Below, piece by piece: positions 21,784 through 31,777 of a DNA stretch of 64,000 nucleotides. Both the position numbers and the translations under genes were made by a program. The notes beneath the pieces are model-generated. The model did no database searches and had not been told where the DNA came from. It saw only the letters and a list, made by a program, of their open reading frames with translations. Source of the DNA: Aphidius gifuensis (lineage: Eukaryota; Arthropoda; Insecta; Hymenoptera; Braconidae); NCBI RefSeq assembly GCF_014905175.1, contig NC_057789.1, positions 21,634,555-21,698,554 of the forward strand, in the 5' to 3' direction. The stretch's first letter is position 1; each line of letters opens with the position of its first letter.

Positions 21784-23715
21784 TTATTTTGATTGAGGGA
21801 CTGAGCGATAGTCGTTATTGGTGGCAACAACTGGGTACAAGCCTGGTTCTGGGGTTTGAGATGTCATTTCCAAATCTGGAGATGCTTCACTTCTATATTC
21901 ACCGTTATCGGTACGTCTGACTTTCTTTTCATGTAACAAACCAGTGGCTAAAGTTGACCATAGGGCTGCTAACAAGTGTACTGACCAACCATATACGGCA
22001 TGAAGAGCATATCCATGTAATATGGTGTCCGCTATTGTCTTAAAAATGTGTACAATAGTGAATATACCAATTATTCCAGCACTAATATTGCCGAAATAAG
22101 TAAATTTACCCCATGTCTTTTCCCAGACACTCTCAGATATCTTTTCAAAATCTTCGTCGCTAAAGATTCCCATATAAGATCTTTTAGCATACACTAGATT
22201 TGTACCAGAGGCTTGGGCTGCAAAGTCGCCTAAAACCATGGATCTCTCAATAGGGAACATGATTCTTTCTCTCATGTTTTGGAGATCTTCTGAAGTGTAA
22301 ATACCTGACGAGGCTAACTCTGTCAATGCATTGCATTTCCAGCTAGCTGTGGTGGCGGGCTTCAAAATTGAAGGTGTATCGCCTAAGACTGGGTTAGGAA
22401 TAAATTTGTACCATAAATTGTCGATTTTGAAAAATTGTGGTAGGGGTCCATTACATGGTAATTGAATTGCTTCGGGGGTTATGATATGTGTGCGAGGAGT
22501 CATGAACATACTTTCATTTCTACCTCTTGTGATTGGTAAATTACTATAGCATTTGCCATCTTGTCTTATTTTTACCTCCACGGCAACACATTGAATCATA
22601 TGAATTACTTCCCCTGCTACTATCGCTGTATATCCAGGTTTGCCCATATATTGATAAGCGAACTCATCAGGGATATTTGCAGCGAGGGACAGGCTTGCAC
22701 GCAATTGCTTCCTCTCTAATCTACATTCGTTTTCCAATAAATTATAATATAACTCGCTCATTTCGCCTCTTGCCCAACGTTCTACATAAACAAACTTAGC
22801 GTCTACGTAACTCATCATGTCGTGTGATTCGAGATCTTTTTTCTCTTTAGTAGTTAATGAGTGACCTACAGTTATAAATAATCTAGGGTGTTCAGTAGTA
22901 AGTATTTTGATACCGCAATTTTCGAATGAACTTTTTGTTTTAAGAGAAAAGCTATAACCATTTTCTGTTACTGAATATACTGTGCCTTCTTTGCTTTCTA
23001 CTACGTTAGCTTCACCAAACCATATGGTTGAATATTTATCAACATCACACCATTTACTTGCTGGTCTATTGTCCCAAAAAGCATAACCGCCGTACATGTC
23101 GATACATGATTCAGCACTCAGCTGGCAAGAAGTTCCCGAACTAAAATGGATCTTGTCTTGTTCTAACTTAACTCTAGCGCTTTGCTTAGTATACGTGATG
23201 GTTATGGAGGCTGTTACGACAACATGGTTCCAGCTTCCATAAGCATCCGAATAACTTGCCCCTGAACAATCTCCATCTGAGTTCGCACTTCCTGCCAGTG
23301 TAACAGATCTATAATTTACAATATTTGGTGACAATTGTTGCAAAACCGTATTAGCGATTGTCACCGTACCGTGATTGTACAGCGTTTTACACGCATCCCT
23401 TGAAATAGGATTAATATATTTGGCATTGCCATTGTTGGTAATTGCCACATAATCTGTAGCTGCTCCACAGTTGAAGACTATCCTAGATACTTCAACTTTA
23501 CACAGCCACACCTCCGCATGACTGTACGAGACCAGTTCGCTCAGCATCACCTGTGCTTTGCTGGTCTTCACTGGATCCCGAGCAATGTCACACTCGTCGA
23601 CGTCCAGAAGCGATATAGTTGTGGTATTTAACATGGGACCAGTGCAATCGAACCCAATGAGGGCTTCGACCGTGGTCAACGCTAATACCAAAATGGCTAT
23701 GCTTTTCTTATTCAT
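21784..23715 (-). CDS. Envelope glycoprotein, chuvirus-like (class III type)
   Basis: The best start is the second ATG (23715): it begins a clean signal peptide (MNKKSIAILVLALTT...) and a TTTACAG acceptor ends on the base before it. The upstream ATG at 23745 only adds ten residues of intron-like sequence. The mature N-terminus GFDC...NTTTISLLDV plus many spaced cysteines resembles glycoproteins of chuviruses and related mononegavirus-like agents, which are known to have been captured by insect LTR elements. It lacks the RxKR cleavage site and fusion peptide expected of baculovirus-F-type errantiviral Env. Near the C-terminus are long hydrophobic segments (about residues 540-610) and a cytoplasmic tail of about 40 residues. 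The frame is open throughout. Family assignment is by pattern only; alternatives are other class III-like glycoproteins. Confidence 0.7.
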   Translation of the reverse strand: MNKKSIAILVLALTTVEALIGFDCTGPMLNTTTISLLDVDECDIARDPVKTSKAQVMLSELVSYSHAEVWLCKVEVSRIVFNCGAATDYVAITNNGNAKYINPISRDACKTLYNHGTVTIANTVLQQLSPNIVNYRSVTLAGSANSDGDCSGASYSDAYGSWNHVVVTASITITYTKQSARVKLEQDKIHFSSGTSCQLSAESCIDMYGGYAFWDNRPASKWCDVDKYSTIWFGEANVVESKEGTVYSVTENGYSFSLKTKSSFENCGIKILTTEHPRLFITVGHSLTTKEKKDLESHDMMSYVDAKFVYVERWARGEMSELYYNLLENECRLERKQLRASLSLAANIPDEFAYQYMGKPGYTAIVAGEVIHMIQCVAVEVKIRQDGKCYSNLPITRGRNESMFMTPRTHIITPEAIQLPCNGPLPQFFKIDNLWYKFIPNPVLGDTPSILKPATTASWKCNALTELASSGIYTSEDLQNMRERIMFPIERSMVLGDFAAQASGTNLVYAKRSYMGIFSDEDFEKISESVWEKTWGKFTYFGNISAGIIGIFTIVHIFKTIADTILHGYALHAVYGWSVHLLAALWSTLATGLLHEKKVRRTDNGEYRSEASPDLEMTSQTPEPGLYPVVATNNDYRSVPQSK

Positions 23716-23717
23716 CT
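23716..23717 (-). promoter_or_regulatory. Splice acceptor abutting the env start codon
   Basis: Minus-strand ATAATAATTTACAG ends directly before the ATG at 23715. A spliced env mRNA is the rule in errantiviruses. Confidence 0.6.
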
Positions 23718-23909
23718 GTAAATTATTATTATAATATTCTGGCATCTATACAATATTATTTTCCCGATTTCTACTCTTTTGGACTCTCACTTCCCCCCCC
23801 CACAGTAAGTTTGGACTCACTGGTTGACTGTGAGTCCAAAATGTCTAACTTATATCTAACGTGCAAACAAACTTTTATGTAAGTGAGTGGTTATTGACTA
23901 ATTATATGT

Positions 23910-25665
23910 CTAATCGTCTTCTTTCTCCAATTCTTTTAATTTACTTTTATTTTTAGTAAGTATTTTAGCCTCTTCAGGCGAGATTTTTGATAATCTGAGA
24001 CGGTTTGGGGAAACTTCTTCCCTTTTTCCGCCGTCTATTAATTCTACTTCTCCTCTATCTGTTACGTTCAATATTTCGAAAGGCCCGTCCCAGTGAGGGT
24101 AGAGCTTCCCTGGTTTGGGTCCTTTTCAATATAGACGTAATCTCAATCTTAAAATCTACGGGATTTAGTTTTTTATCATAATATTCTTTTGTTTTTTCTT
24201 TACTTTGTATCAGATTGTGTCTGGCATGATCTTGAATTTCATGGATATTGGTTACCAGATCTTCCATGTACCCTTGGAATGTAGGTAATTTTTCCGACTC
24301 TAATAACGGTTTACTTGAGGGTAATCTTGCCCTCTTTCCATATACTAACTCGTATGGTGTAAATTTGGTAGACTCATGGACACTTGTGTTATAGGACAAA
24401 ATTGCCAATTTTAACCACTCGTCCCAATTGTCTTTTTTATTATTTACATATTGTTTGAGATATTCCCCCAGTGGATGATGTGATCTCTCTAACGAACCAT
24501 TGCTTTGTGGGTGGAAAGCAGTGGTCCGACATTTATCGATTTTAAATCTGTTTGCCATTGCTTTCAGAAGCTGGCTTTCGAAATTTCTCCCTCTGTCACT
24601 GAGGATTGTGACTGGAGTACCATAAAAACTTACGAAATTATCAATAAATGCTTTAATTATTTCTGGAGTGGTTTGATTAGGGATGGCTGCTGCCACTACA
24701 AACTTCGTCAACAGGCATTGCATTGTAAGGATGCATTGATTGCCCGATTCGGTAAGGGTTAAAGGGCCTACTACATCCATCGCAATTTTTTCAAATGCCG
24801 ACCTTGGGGTATCCGTGATCACCATTGGTTGTTTTGTTCGCTTACGGACTAATTTATTTTTCTGACAGTCCAAGCAGTGTTGTATTCGTGATTGGATATC
24901 TTCCTTCAAATTTTCCCAATAAAATCTTTCACGAATTCTGTTGTAAGTTTTATTTACCCCTTTATGCCCCCCTATTGGTGCCTGATGGGCTTCGTTAAAA
25001 ATTTTATCCCTTTCTTTTGCTTCTACATATTCAATTTCATTAGTGCAAATTATAATTTTGATTTTACTATTTATGAATTCTTCCTTTATCAAATCTAGAA
25101 TTTCTGCCCATTCTATATTACAGATTTTATTTGACTTTGACATTACTACTGACTCTATTTCTTTTTCTGACATAATTTCGTGCACGTGTCTTAGTGCCCC
25201 TTTTATATAATTAATTATTGTTAATATTGACTCCCCTTCCTTTTTTCTTATTATCAAAGGGAAGTGAAGTTTCTTACCCACCACTTTACAACTTGCTTTT
25301 CCTGCTTCGACTGGATGTTTTAAAATACTACTATGTTTTTTTCGTAACTCTTTGGCACCTGAATCACATGGTTCGCCATTTTCAGATACGAAATACATTT
25401 TATGATTTTTCTGAACCTGAAATGGTTCCCTGGATATTTTTATATTATTTAGATTGTGTTCCTCTAGGGTTTCGATCTCTTCCTCGCTCATTTCTGAGTT
25501 CTGTGAGTCTGAGTCGTTATTATCTAAATGGTCAATGTTATTTGGCAAATCTACCGCTATTTCAACATCAATCGCATGTTTACTTGCTGTAGTTTTGGTT
25601 GTTTCGCCTGTTACTTCCTCCTCTCTCTGTATCTCAGAAGAAGGTGGAATTTTTCTAAACCTACC
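23910..25665 (-). pseudogene. Integrase (HHCC, DDE, GPY/F-like tail), frameshifted
   Basis: Translation shows an H2C2 zinc domain (HQAPIGGHKGVNKTYNRIRE ... HCLDC), then the catalytic core with Asp in MDVVGPL, Asp in LSDRGRNFES and Glu in NGSLERSHH, then the WLKLAILSYNTSVHEST/PYELVYG block typical of Ty3/gypsy. Two breaks are visible. The frame opens only about 25 nt downstream of the RNase H ORF stop, with no overlap, so it is not joined to pol by a simple ribosomal slip. Near 24110-24125 a one-base shift separates the main ORF from the C-terminal WDGPFEIL region, which then runs open to a stop at 23910. The N-terminal 130 residues before the zinc domain are unusually long. Breaks may be real mutations or assembly errors in homopolymers; they suggest this copy is not autonomous as sequenced. 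Confidence 0.8.
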
Positions 25666-25688
25666 CCTTTTTCAACAAACTCGAAATT

Positions 25689-28600
25689 TCATTTGTTTCC
25701 AAATGTTTTGTTTCTTAGGTCTTCCCCGTTTTTCAACAAAATTGGAAGTTTATTTGCCACGAAATTTTTTAATTTCTTTGGCCTCCCCCTCTTTTTCTGA
25801 GTAGGTTCTTGTGTTGCCACAACCTCAAGGGGCCTTGTTTCAACAATAGGTTGAGACCTCTTATTTTGGTTTCTTGTGACAACGAAAATTTCTTTTTCTT
25901 GCTCGACTTCAGGTTCCTCGACTGGGTTCCTGGATAAGGCGTCGGCGTTTAAATTTAATTTACCTGGTTTATAAACCACATTGAATTTGTGTTGAGCCAG
26001 TTTTAGCCTCCATTTACAAATTCTATTATTATTATTGACTGGGTTACTGAACCATTTTAAAGCTTCATGGTCAGTTACTACCGTAAATTCTGAGTTATAT
26101 ACATAAGTCCGAAAATTCACTACTGAGTCCAAAATGGCTCTGGCTTCTTTTTCGTATGTACTATAATTCAGTTCAGCTCCTCTAAGAGCTCTTGAAAAAT
26201 AAGCGATCGGTTTATCTTTTCCAATTTCGCCCTGTGATAAAACACCACCAATAGCATATCCAGAAGCATCCGTAGTAATGATGTACGGTTTGTTTAAGTC
26301 TGGATATTGTAGAATTGGAGCATTACAAAGGAGGTTTTTAAGAGTCACAAATGCTTTCTCTTCCTCCTCTGTCCACACAAATTCGACGCCATCTTGTAAT
26401 AATTTCGTCAAAGGTTTTGCAATTTTTGAATAATTTTCGATAAATCTGCGGTAGTATCCACTAAGCCCTAAGAATTGACGAACATTCTTTTGGTTTTTGA
26501 GCCTAGGGAAATTTTTGACCGCTTCGATTTTTTTAGGATCGGGTTTTACCCCATTCTCGCCAATTACGTGGCCCAAATAATTTACCTCGGGTTTTAAAAA
26601 TTCACACTTGTCTGGCTGCAAGCGCAGGTTAGCTTTGCGAAGTCTTTCCATCATTTCAGTGATTTTTTCGTCATGTTCTTCGAGGGTTTTTGCAAAAATG
26701 ACTATGTCGTCTAGGTAGATGAACATGGAGATTCCTTGCATACCGACAAAGACTAAATTCATTAATCGCTGGAAAGTCGCAGGGGAATTTGCCAGGCCAA
26801 ACGGCATGCGCGTGAACTCCCAGTGACCACGTGGAGTCGAAAAAGCAGTCTTGTGCGCATCTTTAGGATCCATTTCTATTTGATGGTATCCAGACGCTAA
26901 GTCAAAGACAGAGAAATATTTTGATCCCCCTAACTGGTCTAATATATCTGTGATGTTGGGTAGCGGAAACGCATCCGGAATGGTTTTTTCATTTAATGGT
27001 CTATAATCGATTACCATTCTATGTCTAATATTGCCTTTAGAGTCAGGCTTTTTAGGGACAATCCAGACAGGACAATTATAAGGGCTTTCTGAAGGCTTAA
27101 TTATGCCCTTCAAAACTCCCTCTTGTACCTGCCTCTCAACTTCTTCCCGCAAATTATGAGGAGGTCTATAAATTTTATTATTTATAGGGAGTTCGTCTGT
27201 TGTGGGGATACGATGACGAACCAAATGTGTTGAACTCAATGGTTCATCAGGCAATTGAAATCTGTCAGAATATTTTTTTATTATATTACTTACATGGTCC
27301 AATTCTTCCGCATTTAAGTGTTCGAGTCTTAATAATTCTTTAACTTTATCGTAACGTGTCAGATTATTTACTTCATTTATTGTATATACTTTATTGGTTA
27401 AATTTATTTCCGCGTATCCGGAAAAATTGGACTCTGTATTATTTGGAGGAATTAATTTGTCTTTATTTAACTTAACATCAGAATTTCTTCGCCAATTATC
27501 ATTTCCTTTTTTCTTTTTAATACTTTTAAATGCTTTTTTATCATATGGGTTGAATATTCTAATTTGATTTTCGAATTCATATTCTTTTTCATGCAATAAC
27601 TTTTCCTTTAACTCGCGACCCTTTTTATCAACATTTAATTTTTTATTTTCATTTGTACCCAAGGCAATTTTATTTAATTCAACATCATTTATTTTTAATA
27701 ATTTTTCATCCAAATGCCTACTCAAAGGACTTTTATTTAAATCAACATCATTTATTTTTAATAATTTTTCATCAAAATGCCTACCCAAAGGACTTTTATT
27801 TAAATCGACATCATTTATTTTTAATAATTTTTCATCAAAATGCCTACCCAAAGGACTTTTATTTAAATCAACATCATTTATTTTTAATAATTTTTCATCA
27901 AAATGCCTACCCAAAGGACTTTTATTTAAATCAACATCATTTATTTTTAATAATTTTTCATCAAAATGCCTACCCAAAGGACTTTTATTTAAATCAACAT
28001 CATTTATTTTTAATAATTTTTCATCAAAATGCCTACCCAAAGGACTTTTATTTAAATCGACATCATTTATTTTTAATAATTTTTCATCCAAATGCCTACC
28101 CAAAGGACTTTTATTTAAATCAACGTCATTTATTTTTAATAATTTTTCATCAAAATGCCTACTCAAAGGACTTTTATTTAAATCAACATCATTTATTTTT
28201 AATAATTTTTCATCAAAATGCCTACTCAAAGGACTTTTATTTAAATCAACATCATTTATTTTTAATAATTTTTCATCAAAATGCCTACCCAAAGGACTTT
28301 TATTTAAATCAACATCATTTATTTTTAATAATTTTTCATCCAAATGCCTACTCAAAGGACTTTTATTTAAATCAACATCATTTATTTTTAATAATTTTTC
28401 ATCAAAATGCCTACTCAAAGGACTTTTATTTAAATCAACATCATTTATTTTTAATAATTTTTCATTTGAAACCAATTTGGCACTCTCCAGAGAATTTCCG
28501 GTTCCGGATTCCATCGTTCTCTCGAGCGTGTCGTCCAAAGTTTTAAAATCGACCATATTTATTTCTGGCCCTTTAATAAACCCTTCTTTTTTTGGGTTTT

Positions 28601-29207
28601 CAAAAACAATACATTTATCATTAATTTCTAAAACATGTTTCTCAAAGTTTATTATCGCACCGGTTGATTCGAAAAATTCCGAACCCAAAATACCCGCGCA
28701 ATTAATAGGCACTTCATCAGGAATAATTAGACAGATTATCTCTTTGCCTAAAATATTTATTTTGGCTTTTCCCAATGTATTTATAAGGCCCTCCGATATG
28801 CCCTGTAAGGTTTCTATTCCACCTTCGTTAATCTCGAGGCCCGATGCCTGAGATTTTTTTAAGAGATTCGGGGTTGCTCCCGAATCTAACATCATTTTAA
28901 TCGTCTCGTTACCATTAATTAGCTTGATCTCTATATAGGGAATAGTGTTAAAATTTGTTGCATTTATGGTAATGACTGGTTTACTTATTCTACTTGGTTC
29001 TACTTTTTTCTTTATCTTAATCATGTCGTTATTTAAATCATTTCCAGTTTCTTTTATTATTACACAATCTTTATCAGACACAAATCCAGTCGCTACCATA
29101 GTTGCAATATTTTTACTATTTATTTCCTTAATTATTTGTTTACGCCGTCCCTCCTCGCTTAGAGGGACGGTTGCAAGTTTCCCTGCACTCTTTGTTGGAA
29201 TTTTTTC
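25689..29207 (-). CDS. Pol: protease, repeat linker, reverse transcriptase, RNase H
   Basis: The frame is open from 29207, overlaps the end of gag by 49 nt in the -1 frame, and contains an ATG at 29099. Counting from that ATG: aspartic protease with DSGA at about residues 72-75; a linker of twelve near-perfect 21-residue repeats (DEKLLKINDVDLNKSPLGRH type) plus one degenerate unit at about 210-490; RT with DYRPLNEKT, FSVFDLASGYHQI and YLDD (about residue 795); RNase H with TTDASGYAIGGVLSQ (about 940) and VTDHEALKWF; and an AT-hook-like KKRGRPKK near the end. RT and RNase H motifs look intact. It copies the genomic RNA into DNA. The repeat linker is not a normal part of the family. The stop at 25689 precedes the separate integrase frame. 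Confidence 0.9.
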   Translation of the reverse strand, partial: EKIPTKSAGKLATVPLSEEGRRKQIIKEINSKNIATMVATGFVSDKDCVIIKETGNDLNNDMIKIKKKVEPSRISKPVITINATNFNTIPYIEIKLINGNETIKMMLDSGATPNLLKKSQASGLEINEGGIETLQGISEGLINTLGKAKINILGKEIICLIIPDEVPINCAGILGSEFFESTGAIINFEKHVLEINDKCIVFENPKKEGFIKGPEINMVDFKTLDDTLERTMESGTGNSLESAKLVSNEKLLKINDVDLNKSPLSRHFDEKLLKINDVDLNKSPLSRHLDEKLLKINDVDLNKSPLGRHFDEKLLKINDVDLNKSPLSRHFDEKLLKINDVDLNKSPLSRHFDEKLLKINDVDLNKSPLGRHLDEKLLKINDVDLNKSPLGRHFDEKLLKINDVDLNKSPLGRHFDEKLLKINDVDLNKSPLGRHFDEKLLKINDVDLNKSPLGRHFDEKLLKINDVDLNKSPLGRHFDEKLLKINDVDLNKSPLSRHLDEKLLKINDVELNKIALGTNENKKLNVDKKGRELKEKLLHEKEYEFENQIRIFNPYDKKAFKSIKKKKGNDNWRRNSDVKLNKDKLIPPNNTESNFSGYAEINLTNKVYTINEVNNLTRYDKVKELLRLEHLNAEELDHVSNIIKKYSDRFQLPDEPLSSTHLVRHRIPTTDELPINNKIYRPPHNLREEVERQVQEGVLKGIIKPSESPYNCPVWIVPKKPDSKGNIRHRMVIDYRPLNEKTIPDAFPLPNITDILDQLGGSKYFSVFDLASGYHQIEMDPKDAHKTAFSTPRGHWEFTRMPFGLANSPATFQRLMNLVFVGMQGISMFIYLDDIVIFAKTLEEHDEKITEMMERLRKANLRLQPDKCEFLKPEVNYLGHVIGENGVKPDPKKIEAVKNFPRLKNQKNVRQFLGLSGYYRRFIENYSKIAKPLTKLLQDGVEFVWTEEEEKAFVTLKNLLCNAPILQYPDLNKPYIITTDASGYAIGGVLSQGEIGKDKPIAYFSRALRGAELNYSTYEKEARAILDSVVNFRTYVYNSEFTVVTDHEALKWFSNPVNNNNRICKWRLKLAQHKFNVVYKPGKLNLNADALSRNPVEEPEVEQEKEIFVVTRNQNKRSQPIVETRPLEVVATQEPTQKKRGRPKKLKNFVANKLPILLKNGEDLRNKTFGNK
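27660..28466 (-). repeat. 63-bp coding tandem repeat in pol (about 12.5 units)
   Basis: Units of exactly 63 bp encode a 21-residue repeat between protease and RT. Differences between units are mostly at two or three sites (Ser/Gly before Arg-His and Phe/Leu at the end), so the array is young or homogenised. Unit length is a multiple of three, so the opposite strand is also open; that antisense ORF is an artefact. Confidence 0.95.
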
Positions 29208-31777
29208 TTAACACAATTAATTTCTATATGGTCATCACCTTTACAAAAATCACAACCTCGAATCGAACCGTCTCTTCTATTATCCGCATAATTATTACCA
29301 CCAATGTTACCATTATTATTACCATTATTATTACCACTCATATAATTATTGTTGTAGCCATTTCTATTACCATTATAATAGCCATTATTATTACCATTAT
29401 TGTAACCCCTATTATAACCATTGTTGCTTCCATTATTATAACCATTGTAGTTTGGTCGTCGTTGCTGATTGCAATCTTTTGCTTGGTGCCCAGTTATATT
29501 ACATAATTGGCAGGTTGGACGTTGGTTCCACATCGGTGTTGGTTTTTCATTGAATTTTACTTGAGGACGCTGTTGATTTTCTCGTTGCATTCCACAGTTT
29601 CTTGCAGCATGTCCCTTTATTCCGCATATTTGGCATGTTGGTGGAGCATAGTTTTGTTGTTGTCTGGTATAATTTCCAATCTTGTAGCAAGTTTTTGCGT
29701 CATGACCTTTAATGTTGCAAATCTGACACACCTTGTCATTTTCTAGTTTTGGCATAATTGTTGGGCAATTTTTTGCTATGTGTTGCGTACTGTCACACAA
29801 TTGGCATTTTTGTTGGTTTTTATTACTCCAACACTCTTGTTCTGAATGGTTTTTACCATTACATTTTGTACACTGCTTCACATTGACAAAGTCTTGGGTG
29901 CACTCATTTGCAAAATGTCCCCTTTGTCTGCATTTGAAACATATCTTTGTTTCTTTTAGTATTGTAGGCTTTTCCTCAATTGTCATTTGAGGTTTAGCTA
30001 ATTTGCATTGTGGTGCTATATGGTCTTTTTCTTGACATAATTGGCAAAAATTGACCTCAAAAGTTCTTTTCTTTATTTCTTCCCTGCCTAACGTTGCCCT
30101 TCTGGCCAATTCTTCTTCTCTTTCTGCTGCTTGTTGTATAATGTTTTCATTACTTTCATTCCAGTTTATGTAATCTCCAAGCTCAGGCTTGATTCCTGAC
30201 CTTAGTACATCTTTTGCTAGTTCTTTCATTTCGTTTTTGATCTGTTCTGGTCTTTCGTTTTCTATGGGTACATGCATTTCTTCAATAAAGTTTGTGCATT
30301 CCCGGATTCTTTTGACGAAGTTTCTCACGGGTTCATTATTTTTTTGAACAAGTTTGAAAGCCTCACCAATTAACACTTTTTCGTTTTTGGTTTTGCTTAT
30401 CAATTCCCTGAGTGCTTTCATCAATTCGTCAATGCTTTCAAATTTCTTTTTGGTCATGTCGTCACGTACCTCTCTACTTACTTTGGTACGTACTATCATT
30501 TCGACCAGACTCTTTTCTAGATCTCTACCCACATAGTCTCGGCTTTCCTCACATTCTATTCTGAATTTTGTGAGTTCTTGAGACTTACCTGTATAATTGG
30601 AAATATTTTTACATAATTTGTTCATAAGAGTCATAAGATGAGTTGTTTCTTGGATCTCTGCTAATCTTCTTGCTGCTTGGTCCGCCATTGTGTTACTTGC
30701 TGGAGTTCTTTGTCCGGATCTAATATTGGAATTACCCGTACTATTATTATAGCTGTACTTACTTCCCTTATTTAGATTATTGAATGTAACTCGATTTGTA
30801 TTCAATTCTCTTTCTTTTTCTTTATTCTTTGTATTTTCAAGATCAATACCAGCTATCAGTATTTGTGATTGTGCAATTTGTTGAGAAAGTTCGTCTTCCC
30901 AATATTGTTCTTCCAATTCTTCTATCAATATTTCTTGTTCTTGTTCAATTGATGCGTCACTCTTGCTGTCGCTGCTACTGCTGTCTGGCAACCTGGTGTT
31001 TCTTGCAATATAATTACTGGGGCTGTTGTTATAATTGTCGCCGTCGTTGGTTATAATTGAGTCGTTGTGATGGTGTATATTTATTGTGGGCGCATTAATC
31101 TGAACTTTTATTGGGGTATTAAATGTAAATTTGTTTGATTCAGGTTCGTGCGTTTCATTTACGTTTTCTAACGGCGATGGTATTTTCTCTAGAATTTCTT
31201 TATCTATTTGATTTTTAATTTCTTGGCTTTGTTTATTGGTGACAAATGATTTAGCTAGTGAACCAAAACTTTGCCAAATTGAATTGGTCTTAACGTTCTC
31301 GCCAAAAACTTTAGGTTCTTGATTTTTTTCAAATTTTTCTTTTGCGAGACGGTCTACTTCGAGTTTTTGGCTCCAAAAATCGTTTATTTCTTTGTTTTTG
31401 CGTTCCAATTCAGATTTTTCTGATTCTAGACGCTCTAACTCAGTTTTCTGTTTAAGTTCGGAAATTTCTTTATTTTTCCTTTCTTCTTCAAGCTCGAATC
31501 TTAATTTTTCTGATTCTTCTTGATATAATCTTGTCTCGAAATTCGAGTTAAATGGATTTAATGGTGTATTCAAGTTTATTAAATTGAAACTTTCGTTTAC
31601 CCCGTTTTTGAATTGATTTTTTCGTAATACCAAATTTTTTAAGCTATTTCTCTTTTGAATTGATCGTGTTTTTGCCTCTGACAGTTTTGTTCTGTCTGGA
31701 CCGTAGTATAATTCCCCTCTTTGTCTAAGATTATATCTTTTTACGGGTTGGCTTATTTCCGTTTTTTTACTCGACAT
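29159..31777 (-). CDS. Gag with coiled coil, capsid-like region and eight zinc knuckles
   Basis: An 872-residue ORF opening after the long leader. About residues 85-160 are strongly coiled-coil (alternating E, K, L, R). A Ty3/gypsy capsid-like helical region follows an internal Met at about 363 and runs to about 540 (LTKFRIECEES, LMKALRELISK, EPVRNFVKRIREC). From about residue 575 there are eight CCHC or CCHC-like knuckles, including CQLCQEKDHIAPQC, CFKCRQRGHFANEC, CTKCNGKNHSEQEC, CQICGIKGHAARNC and CDFCKGDDHIEINC. A 60-residue Asn/Gly/Tyr-rich stretch lies before the last one. One or two knuckles are usual, so the nucleocapsid part is greatly enlarged. It would form the particle and bind genomic RNA. 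The frame is open throughout. Confidence 0.85.
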   Translation of the reverse strand: MSSKKTEISQPVKRYNLRQRGELYYGPDRTKLSEAKTRSIQKRNSLKNLVLRKNQFKNGVNESFNLINLNTPLNPFNSNFETRLYQEESEKLRFELEEERKNKEISELKQKTELERLESEKSELERKNKEINDFWSQKLEVDRLAKEKFEKNQEPKVFGENVKTNSIWQSFGSLAKSFVTNKQSQEIKNQIDKEILEKIPSPLENVNETHEPESNKFTFNTPIKVQINAPTINIHHHNDSIITNDGDNYNNSPSNYIARNTRLPDSSSSDSKSDASIEQEQEILIEELEEQYWEDELSQQIAQSQILIAGIDLENTKNKEKERELNTNRVTFNNLNKGSKYSYNNSTGNSNIRSGQRTPASNTMADQAARRLAEIQETTHLMTLMNKLCKNISNYTGKSQELTKFRIECEESRDYVGRDLEKSLVEMIVRTKVSREVRDDMTKKKFESIDELMKALRELISKTKNEKVLIGEAFKLVQKNNEPVRNFVKRIRECTNFIEEMHVPIENERPEQIKNEMKELAKDVLRSGIKPELGDYINWNESNENIIQQAAEREEELARRATLGREEIKKRTFEVNFCQLCQEKDHIAPQCKLAKPQMTIEEKPTILKETKICFKCRQRGHFANECTQDFVNVKQCTKCNGKNHSEQECWSNKNQQKCQLCDSTQHIAKNCPTIMPKLENDKVCQICNIKGHDAKTCYKIGNYTRQQQNYAPPTCQICGIKGHAARNCGMQRENQQRPQVKFNEKPTPMWNQRPTCQLCNITGHQAKDCNQQRRPNYNGYNNGSNNGYNRGYNNGNNNGYYNGNRNGYNNNYMSGNNNGNNNGNIGGNNYADNRRDGSIRGCDFCKGDDHIEINCVKKKFQQRVQGNLQPSL
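29201..29207 (-). promoter_or_regulatory. Candidate -1 frameshift site for Gag-Pol
   Basis: Minus-strand GAAAAAA lies at the upstream limit of the 49-nt gag/pol overlap, and pol is in the -1 frame. It is not a canonical X-XXY-YYZ heptamer, but the A-run could permit slippage. A complementary GTCCCTC/GAGGGAC pair just downstream (29148-29168) could form a stimulatory hairpin spanning the gag stop. Confidence 0.5.

Noticed and set aside
27653..28546. Plus-strand 297-residue repetitive ORF
   Set aside because: It is the antisense of the 63-bp repeats in pol. The unit is a multiple of three, so several frames stay open by construction.
29171..29506. Plus-strand hydrophobic ORFs opposite gag
   Set aside because: They are shadows of the Asn/Gly-rich and zinc-knuckle coding sequence.
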